From NCBI RefSeq assembly GCF_900187455.1, contig NZ_FYDX01000005.1, positions 1-64,000 on the forward strand: a stretch of DNA of 64,000 bases, given 5' to 3'. Within the stretch, counting starts at the first letter, position 1. Each line of letters begins with the position of its first letter. Of this stretch, positions 53,320 to 63,810 are shown one piece after another. The position numbers and the translations under genes are program-made. A model generated the notes under the pieces. That model ran no database searches, had not been told where the DNA came from, and saw nothing but the letters and a program-made list of their open reading frames with translations. This stretch comes from Pseudomonas sp. Irchel 3E13 (GTDB lineage Bacteria > Pseudomonadota > Gammaproteobacteria > Pseudomonadales > Pseudomonadaceae).

Positions 53320-53931
53320 ATGACCGAATCCACCGAACGTGACGAACGCCACCTGGCGCGCATGCTGCGCAAAAAGGCGGTGATCGACGAGCGCATCGCC
53401 AACTCCCCAAATGAATGTGGCCTGTTGCTGGTACTCAGCGGCAATGGTAAGGGCAAAAGCAGCTCGGCCTTCGGCATGCTCGCCCGGGCCCTCGGCCACG
53501 GCATGCAGTGCGGCGTGGTGCAGTTCATCAAGGGGCGCAACGCCACCGGCGAAGAGCTGTTTTTCCGCCGCTTCCCCGAGCAGGTGCGCTACCACGTGAT
53601 GGGCGAGGGCTTCACCTGGGAAACCCAGGACCGCCAGCGCGACATCGCCGCCGCCGAAGCCGCCTGGGCGGTGTCCCGGCAACTGCTGCAGGACCCGAGC
53701 ATCGGCTTCGTGGTGCTCGATGAGCTGAACATCGCCCTCAAGCACGGCTACCTCGACCTCGAACAGGTGCTGTCCGACTTGCAGGCCCGCCCGCCAATGC
53801 AACACGTGATCGTCACTGGCCGCGGGGCCAAGGACGAAATGATCGAACTGGCCGACACCGTCACGGAGATGGGCATGATCAAACACGCTTTCCAGGCCGG
53901 CATCCGTGCCCAGAAGGGCGTCGAACTATGA
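53320..53931 (+). CDS. cobO: Cob(I)yrinic acid a,c-diamide adenosyltransferase
   Basis: This 203-residue enzyme adenosylates the corrin cobalt with ATP (BtuR/CobA family). The P-loop GNGKGKSSSAFG and FIKGRNATGEE, with the VLDELNIALKHGYLDLE block, are characteristic. ATG 53320 has GGAG 6 bases ahead. It is the first gene after the riboswitch and overlaps cobB by 4 bases. Confidence 0.95.
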   Translation: MTESTERDERHLARMLRKKAVIDERIANSPNECGLLLVLSGNGKGKSSSAFGMLARALGHGMQCGVVQFIKGRNATGEELFFRRFPEQVRYHVMGEGFTWETQDRQRDIAAAEAAWAVSRQLLQDPSIGFVVLDELNIALKHGYLDLEQVLSDLQARPPMQHVIVTGRGAKDEMIELADTVTEMGMIKHAFQAGIRAQKGVEL

Positions 53932-55223
53932 GCGACACCCGGCATTGCCCGGCGGTACTGATCGCCGCGCCGGCTTCCGGCCAGGGCAAGACCACCGTGA
54001 CCGCGGCCCTGGCCCGTCTGCACCGCAACCAGGGGCGCAAGGTCCGGGTGTTCAAGTGCGGCCCGGATTTCCTCGACCCGATGATTCTCGAACGCGCCAG
54101 TGGGGCGCCGGTGTACCAGCTCGACCTGTGGATGGTCGGCGCCGAGGAAAGCCGGCGTCTGCTCTGGGAAGCGGCGGCCGAGGCCGACCTGATCCTGATC
54201 GAAGGGGTCATGGGGCTGTTCGACGGCACGCCGTCCAGCGCCGACCTGGCGCGGCATTTTGGCGTGCCGGTGCTGGCAGTGATCGACGGCACGGCCATGG
54301 CGCAGACCTTCGGTGCCCTGGCCCTCGGCCTGGCGCGTTATCAGGCGGACCTGCCGTTCGCCGGGGTGCTGGCCAACCGGGTCGGCTCGCTGCGCCACGC
54401 GCAACTGCTGGAAGGCAGCCTGACCGAAGGGCTGCGCTGGTATGGCGGGCTGTCGCGGGAGACCGGGATCGAACTGCCGAGTCGCCACCTCGGGCTGGTC
54501 CAGGCCAGCGAACTGACCGACCTCGACCTGCGCCTCGATGCCGCCGCCAAGGCGCTGGGCGACAGTTGCCAGTCGGCCTTGCCGCCGCCGGTGGCGTTCA
54601 GCGGGCCGGCGCCGCGCAGCATCGAGCGGCGTCTTGAGGGCGTGCGTATTGCCGTGGCCCGCGACGAAGCGTTCGCCTTCACCTACGGCGCCAACCTCGA
54701 ACTGCTGCGGGCGATGGGCGCTGAGCTGAGTTTCTTCTCGCCGGTCCACGACCGCGAAATCCCGCCGGCCGACAGCCTGTACCTGCCCGGCGGCTACCCG
54801 GAACTGCACCACCACACCCTCGCCGCGAACGCACCGATGCTGGCGGCCATCCGCGCCCACCATCAGGCGGGCAAGCCGTTGCTGGCCGAGTGCGGCGGCA
54901 TGCTCTTCCTGCTCGATGCGCTGACCGATGTCGCGGGCGAGCGTGCCGAGCTGGCCGGGCTGCTGTCCGGTGAAGCGGTGATGCAGAAGCGTCTGGCCGC
55001 GCTGGCCCTGCAAGCGGTGGAACTGCCGGAAGGCACCCTGCGCGGGCACACCTACCACCATTCCCTGACCAGCACCGCACTGGAACCCATCGCTCGCGGC
55101 CAGAGCCCCAACGGCGGGCGCGGCGCCGAAGCGGTGTACCGCCTTGGCCGGTTGACCGCCTCGTACGTGCATTTCTACTTCCCGTCCAACCCCGACGCGA
55201 CGGCGGCGCTGCTGGCACCATGA
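53928..55223 (+). CDS. cobB: Cobyrinate a,c-diamide synthase
   Basis: This 431-residue enzyme amidates cobyrinate side chains a and c with glutamine and ATP. The N-terminal P-loop-like region AAPASGQGKTTVTAAL begins an ATPase domain. The C-terminal class-I glutaminase part carries GGYPELHH and the catalytic Cys in ECGGMLFL. It overlaps cobO and bluB by 4 bases each. Confidence 0.94.
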   Translation: MSDTRHCPAVLIAAPASGQGKTTVTAALARLHRNQGRKVRVFKCGPDFLDPMILERASGAPVYQLDLWMVGAEESRRLLWEAAAEADLILIEGVMGLFDGTPSSADLARHFGVPVLAVIDGTAMAQTFGALALGLARYQADLPFAGVLANRVGSLRHAQLLEGSLTEGLRWYGGLSRETGIELPSRHLGLVQASELTDLDLRLDAAAKALGDSCQSALPPPVAFSGPAPRSIERRLEGVRIAVARDEAFAFTYGANLELLRAMGAELSFFSPVHDREIPPADSLYLPGGYPELHHHTLAANAPMLAAIRAHHQAGKPLLAECGGMLFLLDALTDVAGERAELAGLLSGEAVMQKRLAALALQAVELPEGTLRGHTYHHSLTSTALEPIARGQSPNGGRGAEAVYRLGRLTASYVHFYFPSNPDATAALLAP

Positions 55224-55870
55224 GCGCACACGCCTACAGCGAGGCCGAGCGCGCGGCGATCTACCGTGCCATTGGCGAGCGCCGCGACATGCGTCATTTC
55301 AGCGGCGGCGAGGTCGCGCCCGAGCTGCTTGTCCGCCTGCTTGAAGCCGCGCACCAGGCGCCGAGCGTCGGCCTGATGCAGCCCTGGCGGTTTATCCGCA
55401 TCACCCGCCGCGACCTGCGCCAGCGCATCCAGGCGCTGGTGGAGGACGAGCGGATACGCACCGCCGAAGCGCTGGGACAGCGCTCCGATGAATTCATGAA
55501 ACTCAAGGTCGAAGGCATCAACGACTGCGCCGAAGTGCTGGTCGCCGCGCTGATGGACAAGCGCGAGGCGCATATTTTCGGCCGTCGCACCTTGCCGGAA
55601 ATGGACCTCGCCTCGCTGTCGTGCGCCATTCAGAACCTGTGGCTGGCGGCCCGCGCCGAGGGCTTGGGCATGGGCTGGGTGTCGCTGTTCGATCCGCAGG
55701 CACTGGCCGATCTGCTGGGCATGCCGGCGGGGGCCAAGCCGCTGGCGATTCTTTGCCTGGGCCCGGTGCACGAATTTTATCCGGCGCCAATGCTGGCGCT
55801 GGAAGGCTGGACCACGCCACGACCGCTGGCGGACATGCTGTTTGAAAACCACTGGGGAGAAACCGAATGA
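55220..55870 (+). CDS. bluB: 5,6-dimethylbenzimidazole synthase BluB
   Basis: This 216-residue flavin-destructase converts FMNH2 and oxygen to DMB, the lower ligand of cobalamin. The nitroreductase-like fold shows [28 protein letters not shown] and [12 protein letters not shown]. Its presence points to oxygen-dependent DMB synthesis in this organism. It overlaps cobB and cobD. Confidence 0.94.
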   Translation: MSAHAYSEAERAAIYRAIGERRDMRHFSGGEVAPELLVRLLEAAHQAPSVGLMQPWRFIRITRRDLRQRIQALVEDERIRTAEALGQRSDEFMKLKVEGINDCAEVLVAALMDKREAHIFGRRTLPEMDLASLSCAIQNLWLAARAEGLGMGWVSLFDPQALADLLGMPAGAKPLAILCLGPVHEFYPAPMLALEGWTTPRPLADMLFENHWGETE

Positions 55871-56775
55871 GTGTGGCCTTGCTGACCGTGGCCGGGGTGG
55901 CGCTGGACGCGCTGCTGGGCGAACCGCGGCGCTGGCATCCGCTGGTCGCGTTCGGAAACATGGCCGGGCGCCTGGAGCAGCGTTTCAACGCCGGCGGGCG
56001 CGGCTGGCGCAGCCATGGCGTCACCGCCTGGGTTCTCGCGGTGGTGCCGTTGACGCTGCTGGCCACCGCCTTGTCCTGGCTGCCGTATATCGGCTGGCTG
56101 GTGGAAATCCTCGCGCTGTACTGCGCCCTCGGCTTGCGCAGCCTCGGCGAGCATGTGCAGCCGGTGGCCGATGCCCTGCGCGGCGGCGACCTCGACGAAG
56201 CGCGCAAACGCGTGGGCTATCTGGTCAGCCGGCAGACCAGTGAGCTGGACGACACCGCCGTGGCCCGCGCCGCCACCGAATCGGTGCTGGAGAACGGTAG
56301 CGACGCGGTGTTCGCCGCGCTGTTCTGGTTCGTCGTCGCGGGTGCGCCGGGGGTGGTGCTCTATCGCCTGAGCAACACGCTGGATGCCATGTGGGGTTAC
56401 CGCAACGAACGCTTCGAGCGCTTTGGCTGGGCCGCGGCGCGTATCGACGACGTGCTCAATTACCTGCCGGCGCGGTTGGTGGCGCTGACCTACGCGCTGC
56501 TGGGCAAGACCCGCCTGGCGCTCAAATGCTGGCGCCAGCAGGCGCCGCACTGGGACAGCCCCAACGCTGGCCCGGTGATGGCGGCGGGGGCGGGTGCCCT
56601 GGGCGTCGAGCTGGGTGGGCCGGCGGTCTATCACGGTGAACTGCACGAGCGCGCCCGCCTGGGCGAAGGCCCGGCGGCCGACGCCGGATCCATCGAGCGC
56701 GGCTGGCGGCTGGTGCGTCAGGGCGTCTGGTTGTGGCTGTTGCTGCTGTGCCTGGGAGCCGAATTCTATGCTTGA
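55867..56775 (+). CDS. cobD: Adenosylcobinamide-phosphate synthase (CobD/CbiB)
   Basis: This 302-residue inner-membrane protein attaches aminopropanol phosphate to adenosylcobyrate. Four to five helices are visible (about 45-75, 155-175, 200-220, 280-300). [18 protein letters not shown] and [23 protein letters not shown] are family blocks. It is the CobD of the Pseudomonas denitrificans naming scheme, called CbiB in Salmonella. It overlaps cobC by 8 bases. Confidence 0.93.
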   Translation: MSVALLTVAGVALDALLGEPRRWHPLVAFGNMAGRLEQRFNAGGRGWRSHGVTAWVLAVVPLTLLATALSWLPYIGWLVEILALYCALGLRSLGEHVQPVADALRGGDLDEARKRVGYLVSRQTSELDDTAVARAATESVLENGSDAVFAALFWFVVAGAPGVVLYRLSNTLDAMWGYRNERFERFGWAAARIDDVLNYLPARLVALTYALLGKTRLALKCWRQQAPHWDSPNAGPVMAAGAGALGVELGGPAVYHGELHERARLGEGPAADAGSIERGWRLVRQGVWLWLLLLCLGAEFYA

Positions 56776-57760
56776 ACACGGTGGCCGCTTGCTGCGGGCG
56801 ATCGAGCACTACGGCATCGCCCGCGAGGACTGGCTGGACCTGTCCAGCGGCATCGCGCCCTGGTCTTTTCCGATCCCCGAGATTCCACTGCGCGCCTGGG
56901 CGCGACTGCCTGAAACCGATGATGGCCTGGAGCAGGCTGCGGCCGAGTATTACGGCGTTTCGCACCTGCTGCCGGTGGCCGGCTCGCAGGCGGCGATCCA
57001 GGCGCTGCCGCGCTTGCGCCCGCGCGGCACCGTCGGCGTGCTCTCGCCGTGCTATGCCGAGCATGCCGAAGGCTGGCGCCGCGCTGGCCATCACGTGCTG
57101 GAACTGAGCGAGGAACAGCTCGCCGGGCAACTCGACCACCTCGACGTGCTGGTGGTGGTCAACCCCAACAATCCCACGGGCCGCCTGCTGCCGGCGGACA
57201 CCTTGCTCGACTGGCATCAGCGCCTGTCGCGTCACGGCGGCTGGCTGCTGGTGGACGAAGCCTTCATGGACAACACGCCGGCGCACAGCATCGCCGCCCA
57301 CAGCGCGCGCGAGGGCCTGATCGTCCTGCGTTCGTTCGGCAAGTTCTTCGGCCTGGCCGGCGTGCGCCTCGGCTGTGTGCTGGCCGAGCCGTTGCTGCTG
57401 CGGGCGCTGGCCGAAGAGCTGGGGCCGTGGTCTGTCAGCGGTCCGACCCGGGCGCTGGCCCAGGCCTGTTTCACTGATCTGGCCAGCCAGCGCCAGCAGA
57501 CCGAACGCTGCGCCGCCGCCAGCGCCCGTCTCGCCGCGCTGCTGGACAGCGCCGGACTCACGCCCGCCGGCGGCTGCGACCTGTTCCAGTACCTGCGCCA
57601 TGACCAGGCCGCCGCGATTCACGACTTCATGGCCCGGCGCGGCATTCTCCTGCGCCTGTTCGATCATCCCCCGAGCCTGCGCTTCGGCCTGCCCGCCGAG
57701 GATGCCGACTGGCAGCGGCTCGCCGTGGCGCTCGACGACTACCGCAAGGAAACGCCATGA
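56768..57760 (+). CDS. cobC: Threonine-phosphate decarboxylase CobC
   Basis: This is a 330-residue PLP aminotransferase-fold enzyme that makes aminopropanol phosphate. The Lys lies in [15 protein letters not shown], Asp in LVDEAF and the substrate loop in [10 protein letters not shown]. Named CobC in P. denitrificans and CobD in Salmonella. ATG 56768 follows TGGGAGCC. It overlaps cobD upstream by 8 bases and cobQ downstream by 4. Confidence 0.93.
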   Translation: MLEHGGRLLRAIEHYGIAREDWLDLSSGIAPWSFPIPEIPLRAWARLPETDDGLEQAAAEYYGVSHLLPVAGSQAAIQALPRLRPRGTVGVLSPCYAEHAEGWRRAGHHVLELSEEQLAGQLDHLDVLVVVNPNNPTGRLLPADTLLDWHQRLSRHGGWLLVDEAFMDNTPAHSIAAHSAREGLIVLRSFGKFFGLAGVRLGCVLAEPLLLRALAEELGPWSVSGPTRALAQACFTDLASQRQQTERCAAASARLAALLDSAGLTPAGGCDLFQYLRHDQAAAIHDFMARRGILLRLFDHPPSLRFGLPAEDADWQRLAVALDDYRKETP

Positions 57761-59211
57761 CCACCCTGATGGTGCAAGGCACTACCTCCGATGCCGGCAA
57801 GAGCACGCTGGTGACCGCGCTGTGTCGCTGGCTGAAACGCCAGGGCGTCGGCGTGGTGCCGTTCAAGCCGCAGAACATGGCGCTGAACAGCGCGGTGACC
57901 GCCGACGGCGGCGAGATCGGCCGCGCTCAGGCGGTCCAGGCCCAGGCCGCGGGCCTGGAACCGCACACCGACATGAACCCGGTGCTGCTCAAGCCCAACA
58001 GCGACACGGGCGCGCAGGTCATCATCCATGGCCGCGCGGTCACCAGCATGAACGCGGTGGCCTATCACGACTACAAGGCCATCGCCATGCAGGCGGTGCT
58101 GGCCTCGCATCAGCGGCTCAGCGCCGGTTGGCCGGTGGTGATGGTGGAAGGCGCCGGCTCGCCGGCCGAGATCAACCTGCGCGCGGGTGATATCGCCAAC
58201 ATGGGCTTCGCCGAGGCGGTGGACTGCCCGGTGATCCTGATCGCCGACATCAACCGCGGCGGCGTCTTCGCCCATCTGGTCGGCACGTTGGAGTTGCTTT
58301 CGCCGAGCGAGCAGGCGCGGGTCAAGGGTTTCGTCATCAACCGTTTTCGTGGCGACATCGCGCTGTTGCAGCCGGGCCTGGACTGGCTGGAGGCGCGCAC
58401 CGGCAAACCGGTGCTCGGCGTGCTGCCCTACGTCACCGACCTGCACTTGGAAGCCGAGGACGGTCTCGACCGGCGCCAGGGCGAAAAAGCCGAGCAGGTA
58501 CTCAAAGTGATCGTGCCGGTGCTGCCGCGCATCAGTAACCACACCGATTTCGACCCGCTGCGCCTGCACCCGCAAGTGGACCTGCAATTCATCGGCCCCG
58601 GCCAGCCGATTCCGCCCGCCGATCTGATTATCCTGCCTGGCTCAAAAAGCGTGCGCGGCGACCTCGCGCAACTTCGCGAGCGCGGCTGGGAACAGGCCAT
58701 CACCCGGCACCTGCGCTACGGCGGCAAGGTTCTGGGGATTTGCGGCGGCCTGCAGATGCTCGGGCGCGAGGTGCATGATCCGCTGGGTCTGGAAGGCGCC
58801 GCTGGCAGCAGTCCGGGCCTGGGCCTGCTGGACTACGCCACGGTGCTGGAAACCCACAAGCAACTGCGCAATGTCAGCGGCGTCCTTGAGTTGGAGCAGG
58901 CGGCGATCAGCGGTTACGAGATTCATGCCGGCGTGACCCGCGGCGCGGCCCTGGACCGCCCGGCGGTGAACTTGGCCGATGGCCGTCGCGACGGTGCCAT
59001 CAGCGCCGACGGGCAGATCCTCGCCACTTACCTGCACGGCCTGTTCGAAGCGCCGGACTCTTGCACCGCGTTGCTGCGCTGGGCCGGGCTGAGGGAGGTC
59101 CAGCGGGTCGACTATCACGCCCTGCGCGAACGCGATATCGAACGCCTGGCCGACTTGGTGGATGCCCACCTGGATTGCGCCCGGCTCCGTCAACTCTGTG
59201 GGCTCGACTGA
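57757..59211 (+). CDS. cobQ: Cobyric acid synthase
   Basis: This 484-residue glutamine amidotransferase adds amides at side chains b, d, e and g. The N-terminal ATPase begins [18 protein letters not shown]; the C-terminal glutaminase domain has the Cys in [10 protein letters not shown] and the His in GYEIHAG, with LPGSKSV ahead. It overlaps cobC by 4 bases and ends 1 bp before cobP/cobU. Confidence 0.95.
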   Translation: MTTLMVQGTTSDAGKSTLVTALCRWLKRQGVGVVPFKPQNMALNSAVTADGGEIGRAQAVQAQAAGLEPHTDMNPVLLKPNSDTGAQVIIHGRAVTSMNAVAYHDYKAIAMQAVLASHQRLSAGWPVVMVEGAGSPAEINLRAGDIANMGFAEAVDCPVILIADINRGGVFAHLVGTLELLSPSEQARVKGFVINRFRGDIALLQPGLDWLEARTGKPVLGVLPYVTDLHLEAEDGLDRRQGEKAEQVLKVIVPVLPRISNHTDFDPLRLHPQVDLQFIGPGQPIPPADLIILPGSKSVRGDLAQLRERGWEQAITRHLRYGGKVLGICGGLQMLGREVHDPLGLEGAAGSSPGLGLLDYATVLETHKQLRNVSGVLELEQAAISGYEIHAGVTRGAALDRPAVNLADGRRDGAISADGQILATYLHGLFEAPDSCTALLRWAGLREVQRVDYHALRERDIERLADLVDAHLDCARLRQLCGLD

Positions 59212-59212
59212 C

Positions 59213-59734
59213 ATGCTCAACCTGATTCTCGGTGGCGCCCGCTCGGGCAAGAGCCGCCTGGCCGAACAGCGTGCCGCGGCCAGCGGCCTGGCGGTGACCT
59301 ACATCGCCACCAGCGAACCGCTCGACGGTGAAATGAACGCCCGGGTGCAACTGCACCGCGAGCGCCGCCCCGCCGAATGGGCCCTGATCGAAGAACCCGT
59401 GGCCCTGGCCCGAGTCCTCCAGGCCGAGGCCGCGAGCGACCGTTGCCTGCTGGTGGACTGCCTGACCCTGTGGCTGACCAACCTGCTGATGCTCGAAGAC
59501 CCGCAGCGCCTGGCCGCCGAGCGCGACGCGCTGCTGGCCTGCCTGCCGACACTGCCGGGCGAGATCATCCTGGTCAGCAATGAAACCGGCCTTGGCGTGG
59601 TGCCCATGGGCGAACTGACCCGGCGTTACGTCGATGAAGCCGGCTGGTTGCATCAAGCCATCGCCGAACGTTGCCAGCGCGTGGTGCTGACTGTCGCGGG
59701 CCTGCCGCTTTTCCTCAAAGGAGCCGAATCATGA
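59213..59734 (+). CDS. cobP: Adenosylcobinamide kinase / cobinamide-phosphate guanylyltransferase
   Basis: This is a 173-residue bifunctional enzyme (CobP of P. denitrificans, CobU of Salmonella). The P-loop [13 protein letters not shown] lies at the N-terminus. [13 protein letters not shown] is the Walker B-like block and [12 protein letters not shown] the guanylylation region. ATG 59213 is chosen from the frame that opens at 59162. It overlaps cobT by 4 bases. Confidence 0.94.
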   Translation: MLNLILGGARSGKSRLAEQRAAASGLAVTYIATSEPLDGEMNARVQLHRERRPAEWALIEEPVALARVLQAEAASDRCLLVDCLTLWLTNLLMLEDPQRLAAERDALLACLPTLPGEIILVSNETGLGVVPMGELTRRYVDEAGWLHQAIAERCQRVVLTVAGLPLFLKGAES

Positions 59735-60786
59735 GTCAAACCTGGTGGCTGAACCCTTGTCGCGCCGCCGACGAATCGGTGCGCGATGCCGCGCTGGCGC
59801 GTCAGCAACAACTGACCAAACCGGCCGGCTCCCTCGGCCGGCTGGAGCAGGTGGCAGTAACCCTGGCCGCGCTGCAGGGGCGGGTGAAACCGGCGCTGGA
59901 ACAGGTCTGGATCAGCATTTTCGCGGGTGACCACGGGGTGGTGGCCGAAGGTATTTCCGCTTATCCGCAAGAAGTCACCGGGCAGATGCTGCTGAATTTC
60001 GTCAGCGGCGGCGCGGCCATCAGCGTGCTTGCCCGGCAACTGGACGCTCGCCTGGAAGTGGTGGATCTGGGCACGGTGAACCTGGCGCTGGACCTGCCTG
60101 GCGTGCGCCATCTGCGCATCGCCCCCGGCACTGCCAACTTCGCCCGCGAGCCGGCGATGACCGACGAGCAGGGCCGGCAGGCGTTGCAAGCGGGTCGCGA
60201 CAGCGCGTTGCGGGCGGTGGCGGCGGGTGCGCGGCTGTTTATCGGCGGCGAGATGGGCATCGGCAACACCACCGCCGCCAGCGCCCTGGCCTGCGCGTTG
60301 CTCGGCTGCCCGGCGACGGAGCTGAGCGGGCCGGGCACCGGCCTGGATGCGGCGGGCGTGCGGCACAAGGCGGCGGTGATCGAGGCGGCGCTGAAGCGTC
60401 ATGCCGGGGTGAGCGGCGATCCGCTGCAGGCGCTGTTGCATGTCGGCGGCCTGGAAATCGCGGCGCTGGTCGGCGCTTATCTGGCCTGCGCTCAGGAAGG
60501 CGTGGCGGTGCTGGTGGACGGGTTTATCTGCACCGTGGCGGCGCTGGTGGCGGTACGGATCAATCCGTCTTGCCGTGAATGGCTGTTCTTCGGTCATCGC
60601 GGCGCCGAGCCGGGCCATCGCCGCGTGCTGGCGGAGCTGGGCGGCGAGCCGCTGCTGGAACTGGGCCTGCGCCTGGGCGAGGGCAGTGGCGCGGCGCTGG
60701 CGGTGCCGCTGCTGCGCCTGGCCTGCGATCTGCACGGGCAGATGGCGACATTCGCCGAAGCCGCGGTGGCGGACCGTCCGGCATGA
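59731..60786 (+). CDS. cobT: Nicotinate-nucleotide-DMB phosphoribosyltransferase
   Basis: This 351-residue enzyme makes alpha-ribazole phosphate from DMB and nicotinate mononucleotide. [46 protein letters not shown] and the C-terminal [19 protein letters not shown] are typical. AAAGGAG precedes the start; the gene overlaps cobP by 4 bases and the phosphatase by 4. It uses the DMB supplied by BluB. Confidence 0.95.
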   Translation: MSQTWWLNPCRAADESVRDAALARQQQLTKPAGSLGRLEQVAVTLAALQGRVKPALEQVWISIFAGDHGVVAEGISAYPQEVTGQMLLNFVSGGAAISVLARQLDARLEVVDLGTVNLALDLPGVRHLRIAPGTANFAREPAMTDEQGRQALQAGRDSALRAVAAGARLFIGGEMGIGNTTAASALACALLGCPATELSGPGTGLDAAGVRHKAAVIEAALKRHAGVSGDPLQALLHVGGLEIAALVGAYLACAQEGVAVLVDGFICTVAALVAVRINPSCREWLFFGHRGAEPGHRRVLAELGGEPLLELGLRLGEGSGAALAVPLLRLACDLHGQMATFAEAAVADRPA

Positions 60787-61352
60787 TCCTCGACCTGCTG
60801 CGGCACGGTGAAACCGAACTGGGCGGCGGCTTTCGCGGCAGCCTTGATGACGCCTTGACTGAGCAGGGTTGGGCGCAGATGCACGCTGCGGTGTCCGAGG
60901 TCGGGCCTTGGGATCAACTGGTGAGTTCACCGTTGCAGCGCTGCGCGCGCTTCGCCGAGGTCCTGGCCGCGCGTCTGGAGCTGCCGTTGGCATTGGAGCC
61001 GGGACTTCAGGAACTGCATTTCGGCGACTGGGAAGGGCGCAGCGCCCTCGATCTGATGCAAGACCACGAACAGGCGCTGGGCCAGTTCTGGGCCGACCCC
61101 TACGGTTTCACCCCGCCGGGGGGCGAGCCGGTGGACGCGTTTTCCACGCGGGTGCTGGCCGCGTTGGAGCGGTTGCAATTGGCTTATGCCGGTCAGCGGG
61201 TGTTGCTGGTGACGCATGGCGGGGTCATGCGCCTGTTGCTGGCGCGCGCCCGTGGGTTGCCCCGTGAGCAGTTGTTGCAGGTGCAGGTCGGCCATGGTGC
61301 GCTGCATCGGCTGGATGTCGAGGCGGGTGGCCGGTTGCGGGAGATCTGCTGA
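60783..61352 (+). CDS. Alpha-ribazole phosphatase (histidine phosphatase family)
   Basis: This 189-residue phosphoglycerate-mutase-like enzyme dephosphorylates alpha-ribazole-5'-phosphate or its product. The RHG motif is [10 protein letters not shown], and the second His lies in VTHGGVM. In Salmonella it is named CobC, a name used here for a different enzyme. It overlaps cobT and cobS. The ATG at 60783 is used. Confidence 0.88.
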   Translation: MILDLLRHGETELGGGFRGSLDDALTEQGWAQMHAAVSEVGPWDQLVSSPLQRCARFAEVLAARLELPLALEPGLQELHFGDWEGRSALDLMQDHEQALGQFWADPYGFTPPGGEPVDAFSTRVLAALERLQLAYAGQRVLLVTHGGVMRLLLARARGLPREQLLQVQVGHGALHRLDVEAGGRLREIC

Positions 61353-62089
61353 TGTTGCCATTCTGGATCGCCTTGCAGTTCCTCAGCAGCCTGCCGGTGA
61401 CCTTGCCGGGCATGCCATCGCCCCAGCAGAACGGGCGGTCGCTGCTCTTCTATCCGTTGGTGGGGCTGTTGTTCGGTGTGCTGCTCTGGGGCTTGAACAC
61501 CGTGTTGGCCGGCAGCCCGCCGCTGTTGCATGCGGCGCTGCTGCTGAGTGCCTGGGTCGCCTTGAGCGGTGGCCTGCACCTGGACGGGCTGGCCGATAGC
61601 GCCGATGCCTGGCTGGGTGGTTTCGGCGATCGCGAGCGCACGCTGACCATCATGAAGGACCCGCGTAGCGGGCCGATTGCGGTGGTTACGCTGGTGTTGG
61701 TGCTGCTGCTCAAGTTCTGCGCGTTGCTGGCCCTGATTGAGGCGGGGCAGGGCGCACTGCTGTTGCTCGCACCCGTGATAGGGCGGGCGGCGATGCTGGC
61801 GCTGTTTCTCACTACGCCCTATGTGCGGCCCGGCGGCCTCGGCCAGGCGCTGGCCGAACACCTGCCGCGTCGTGGCGCGACCTGGATGTTGTTGCTGAGT
61901 GGCGCGGGTTGTCTGCTCATGGGCGGCGGGGCGGCGGCAGTGGCATTGCTGGCGGCGGCGCTGGCCTTTTTCGCCTTGCGTCGCTCGATGATGCGACGAC
62001 TGGGCGGCACCACCGGCGATACCGCTGGCGCCTTGCTGGAGTTGCTGGAAACGGTGGTTTTGTTGAGCCTTGCCCTGGGGCTCGGCTGA
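61352..62089 (+). CDS. cobS: Adenosylcobinamide-GDP ribazoletransferase
   Basis: This 245-residue integral membrane enzyme (CobS of Salmonella, CobV of P. denitrificans) joins the two halves of cobalamin. The helix-rich sequence holds GGLHLDGLADSADAWLGG, GDRERTLTIMKDPRSGPIAV and GGTTGDTAGALLE, which are family signatures. Its start overlaps the phosphatase stop (TGATG). It is the last gene of the operon; 45 bp separate it from marR. Confidence 0.94.
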   Translation: MLPFWIALQFLSSLPVTLPGMPSPQQNGRSLLFYPLVGLLFGVLLWGLNTVLAGSPPLLHAALLLSAWVALSGGLHLDGLADSADAWLGGFGDRERTLTIMKDPRSGPIAVVTLVLVLLLKFCALLALIEAGQGALLLLAPVIGRAAMLALFLTTPYVRPGGLGQALAEHLPRRGATWMLLLSGAGCLLMGGGAAAVALLAAALAFFALRRSMMRRLGGTTGDTAGALLELLETVVLLSLALGLG

Positions 62090-62114
62090 AATGTTTTGTT
62101 GCGTTTGTCGAGAT

Positions 62115-62130
62115 GCGGGTATATACACGC
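62115..62130 (+). promoter_or_regulatory. Operator-like palindrome before the MarR gene
   Basis: GCGGGTATATACACGC is a near-perfect inverted repeat (one mismatch) located 5 bp before the MarR start codon. It matches the perfect copy at 62556 in 15 of 16 positions. Confidence 0.65.
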
Positions 62131-62134
62131 TTTC

Positions 62135-62539
62135 ATGTTGACCGGTATTTGCATCTGCACTCATCTGCGTCGCGCTGCCCGAGGGGTAAGCCGGCATTAC
62201 GACGAAGCCCTCGAAGGCTTCGGCATCAATGTCGCCCAGTTTTCCCTGCTGCGGCACCTGCAACGCCTCGACAAGCCCAGTATTTCGTCCTTGGCCGACG
62301 CCATGGGTCTGGACCGCAGCACCCTGGGCCGCAACCTCAAGGTGTTGCAGGCTGACGGTTTGGTGGCCATGACCGAGGGCGATGACTTGCGCAATCGCCT
62401 GGTGTTGCTCACCGAGCAGGGCAAGGCCCGCTTGCAGGCCGCCGAACCCGCCTGGGAGCAGGCTCAGGAACGGCTGGTGGACACCCTGGGTGAAACGCAG
62501 CGCGATGAGCTGGTCCGCTTGCTGAAACAGTTGGCCTGA
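62135..62539 (+). CDS. MarR family transcriptional regulator
   Basis: This 134-residue winged-helix regulator has the wing region DRSTLGRNLKVLQADGLVAMTEGDDLRNRLV and the dimerisation helices at both ends. The chosen ATG (MLTGICICTHLRRAARG) lies just past the upstream operator. The palindromes flanking it suggest that it represses itself and the MFS gene. Cys 6 and Cys 8 could be redox- or ligand-sensing, but that is speculation. Confidence 0.9.
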   Translation: MLTGICICTHLRRAARGVSRHYDEALEGFGINVAQFSLLRHLQRLDKPSISSLADAMGLDRSTLGRNLKVLQADGLVAMTEGDDLRNRLVLLTEQGKARLQAAEPAWEQAQERLVDTLGETQRDELVRLLKQLA

Positions 62540-62555
62540 GTTTTAACGACCTTAA

Positions 62556-62571
62556 GCGGGTATATACCCGC
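62556..62571 (+). promoter_or_regulatory. Perfect operator palindrome before the MFS gene
   Basis: GCGGGTATATACCCGC is a perfect 16-bp palindrome 30 bp before the MFS start codon and 16 bp after the marR stop. Confidence 0.75.
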
Positions 62572-62601
62572 AAATAATTTCCGGCACAGGAGAGAAGAAC
62601 A

Positions 62602-63810
62602 ATGACATCCGTATGGCGAACCAGTGGCTGGCTGTTGCTGGGCGCGGCGCTGATCCTGGCGTTGTCGCTGGGCGTGCGACACGGCTTCGGCCTGTTCCTG
62701 GCGCCGATGAGTGCCGAATTCGGCTGGGGCCGCGGCGTCTTCGCCTTTGCCATTGCCTTGCAGAACCTGGTCTGGGGCCTGGCCCAGCCTTTCGCCGGCG
62801 CTTTGGCCGATCGGTTGGGCGCGGCGAAAGTGGTGGTCATCGGCGGCATCCTCTACGCCTGTGGCCTGGTGCTGATGGGCATGTCGGACTCGCCTGTCAC
62901 GCTGTCCCTCAGCGCCGGCTTGCTGATCGGTATCGGCCTGTCCGGCACCTCGTTCTCGGTGATCCTCGGTGTGGTTGGTCGCGCCGTCCCCCCGGAAAAA
63001 CGCAGCATGGCCATGGGTATCGCCAGCGCTGCCGGCTCGTTCGGCCAGTTCGCCATGCTTCCTGGCACCCTCGGTTTGATCAACTGGTTGGGTTGGTCGC
63101 TGGCGTTGTTGGCGCTGGGCCTGATGGTGGCGTTCATCGTGCCGCTGGTGAGCATGCTCAAGGACCGTCCGTTGCCGGCCCAGGGTCATGAACAGACCCT
63201 CGGCGAGGCCCTGCGCGAAGCCTGTTCGCACACGGGTTTCTGGCTGTTGGCGCTGGGCTTCTTCGTGTGCGGTTTCCAGGTGGTGTTCATCGGCGTGCAC
63301 CTGCCGGCCTACCTGGTGGACCAGCACCTGCCGGCGACCACTGGGACCACGGTGCTGGCGCTAGTCGGCCTGTTCAATATCGTCGGCACCTACACCGCCG
63401 GCTGGCTTGGCGGGCGGATGTCCAAGCCGCGCCTGCTGGCTGCGCTGTACCTGCTGCGTAGCGTGGTCATCGTGCTGTTCCTGTGGGCGCCGATCACCAC
63501 GTTCAGCGCCTACCTGTTCGGTATCGCCATGGGCCTGCTGTGGCTGTCCACCGTGCCGCTGACCAACGGCACCGTGGCGACCCTGTTCGGCGTGCGCAAT
63601 CTGTCGATGCTCGGCGGTATCGTCTTCCTCTTCCACCAATTGGGCGCTTTCCTGGGCGGCTGGCTGGGCGGGGTGGTCTACGACCAGACCGGTAACTACG
63701 ACCTGGTCTGGCAGATTTCCATTGTGCTCAGCCTGCTGGCGGCGGCGTTGAACTGGCCGGTGCGCGAGCGTCCCGTGGCGCGTCTGCAAGCCACGGCGGG
63801 GGCGGCGTGA
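62602..63810 (+). CDS. MFS transporter
   Basis: This is a 402-residue 12-helix permease of the major facilitator superfamily. The loop between helices 2 and 3 is ADRLGAAKVV (GxLaDRxGrrr-like). It has the LGVRHGFGLFLAPMSAEFGWGRGVFAFAIALQNLVWGLAQP start seen in OFA/monocarboxylate-type members. Control by the upstream MarR protein suggests export or uptake of a small organic compound. AGGAG lies ahead of the ATG. The next small gene overlaps its stop. Confidence 0.9.
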   Translation: MTSVWRTSGWLLLGAALILALSLGVRHGFGLFLAPMSAEFGWGRGVFAFAIALQNLVWGLAQPFAGALADRLGAAKVVVIGGILYACGLVLMGMSDSPVTLSLSAGLLIGIGLSGTSFSVILGVVGRAVPPEKRSMAMGIASAAGSFGQFAMLPGTLGLINWLGWSLALLALGLMVAFIVPLVSMLKDRPLPAQGHEQTLGEALREACSHTGFWLLALGFFVCGFQVVFIGVHLPAYLVDQHLPATTGTTVLALVGLFNIVGTYTAGWLGGRMSKPRLLAALYLLRSVVIVLFLWAPITTFSAYLFGIAMGLLWLSTVPLTNGTVATLFGVRNLSMLGGIVFLFHQLGAFLGGWLGGVVYDQTGNYDLVWQISIVLSLLAAALNWPVRERPVARLQATAGAA

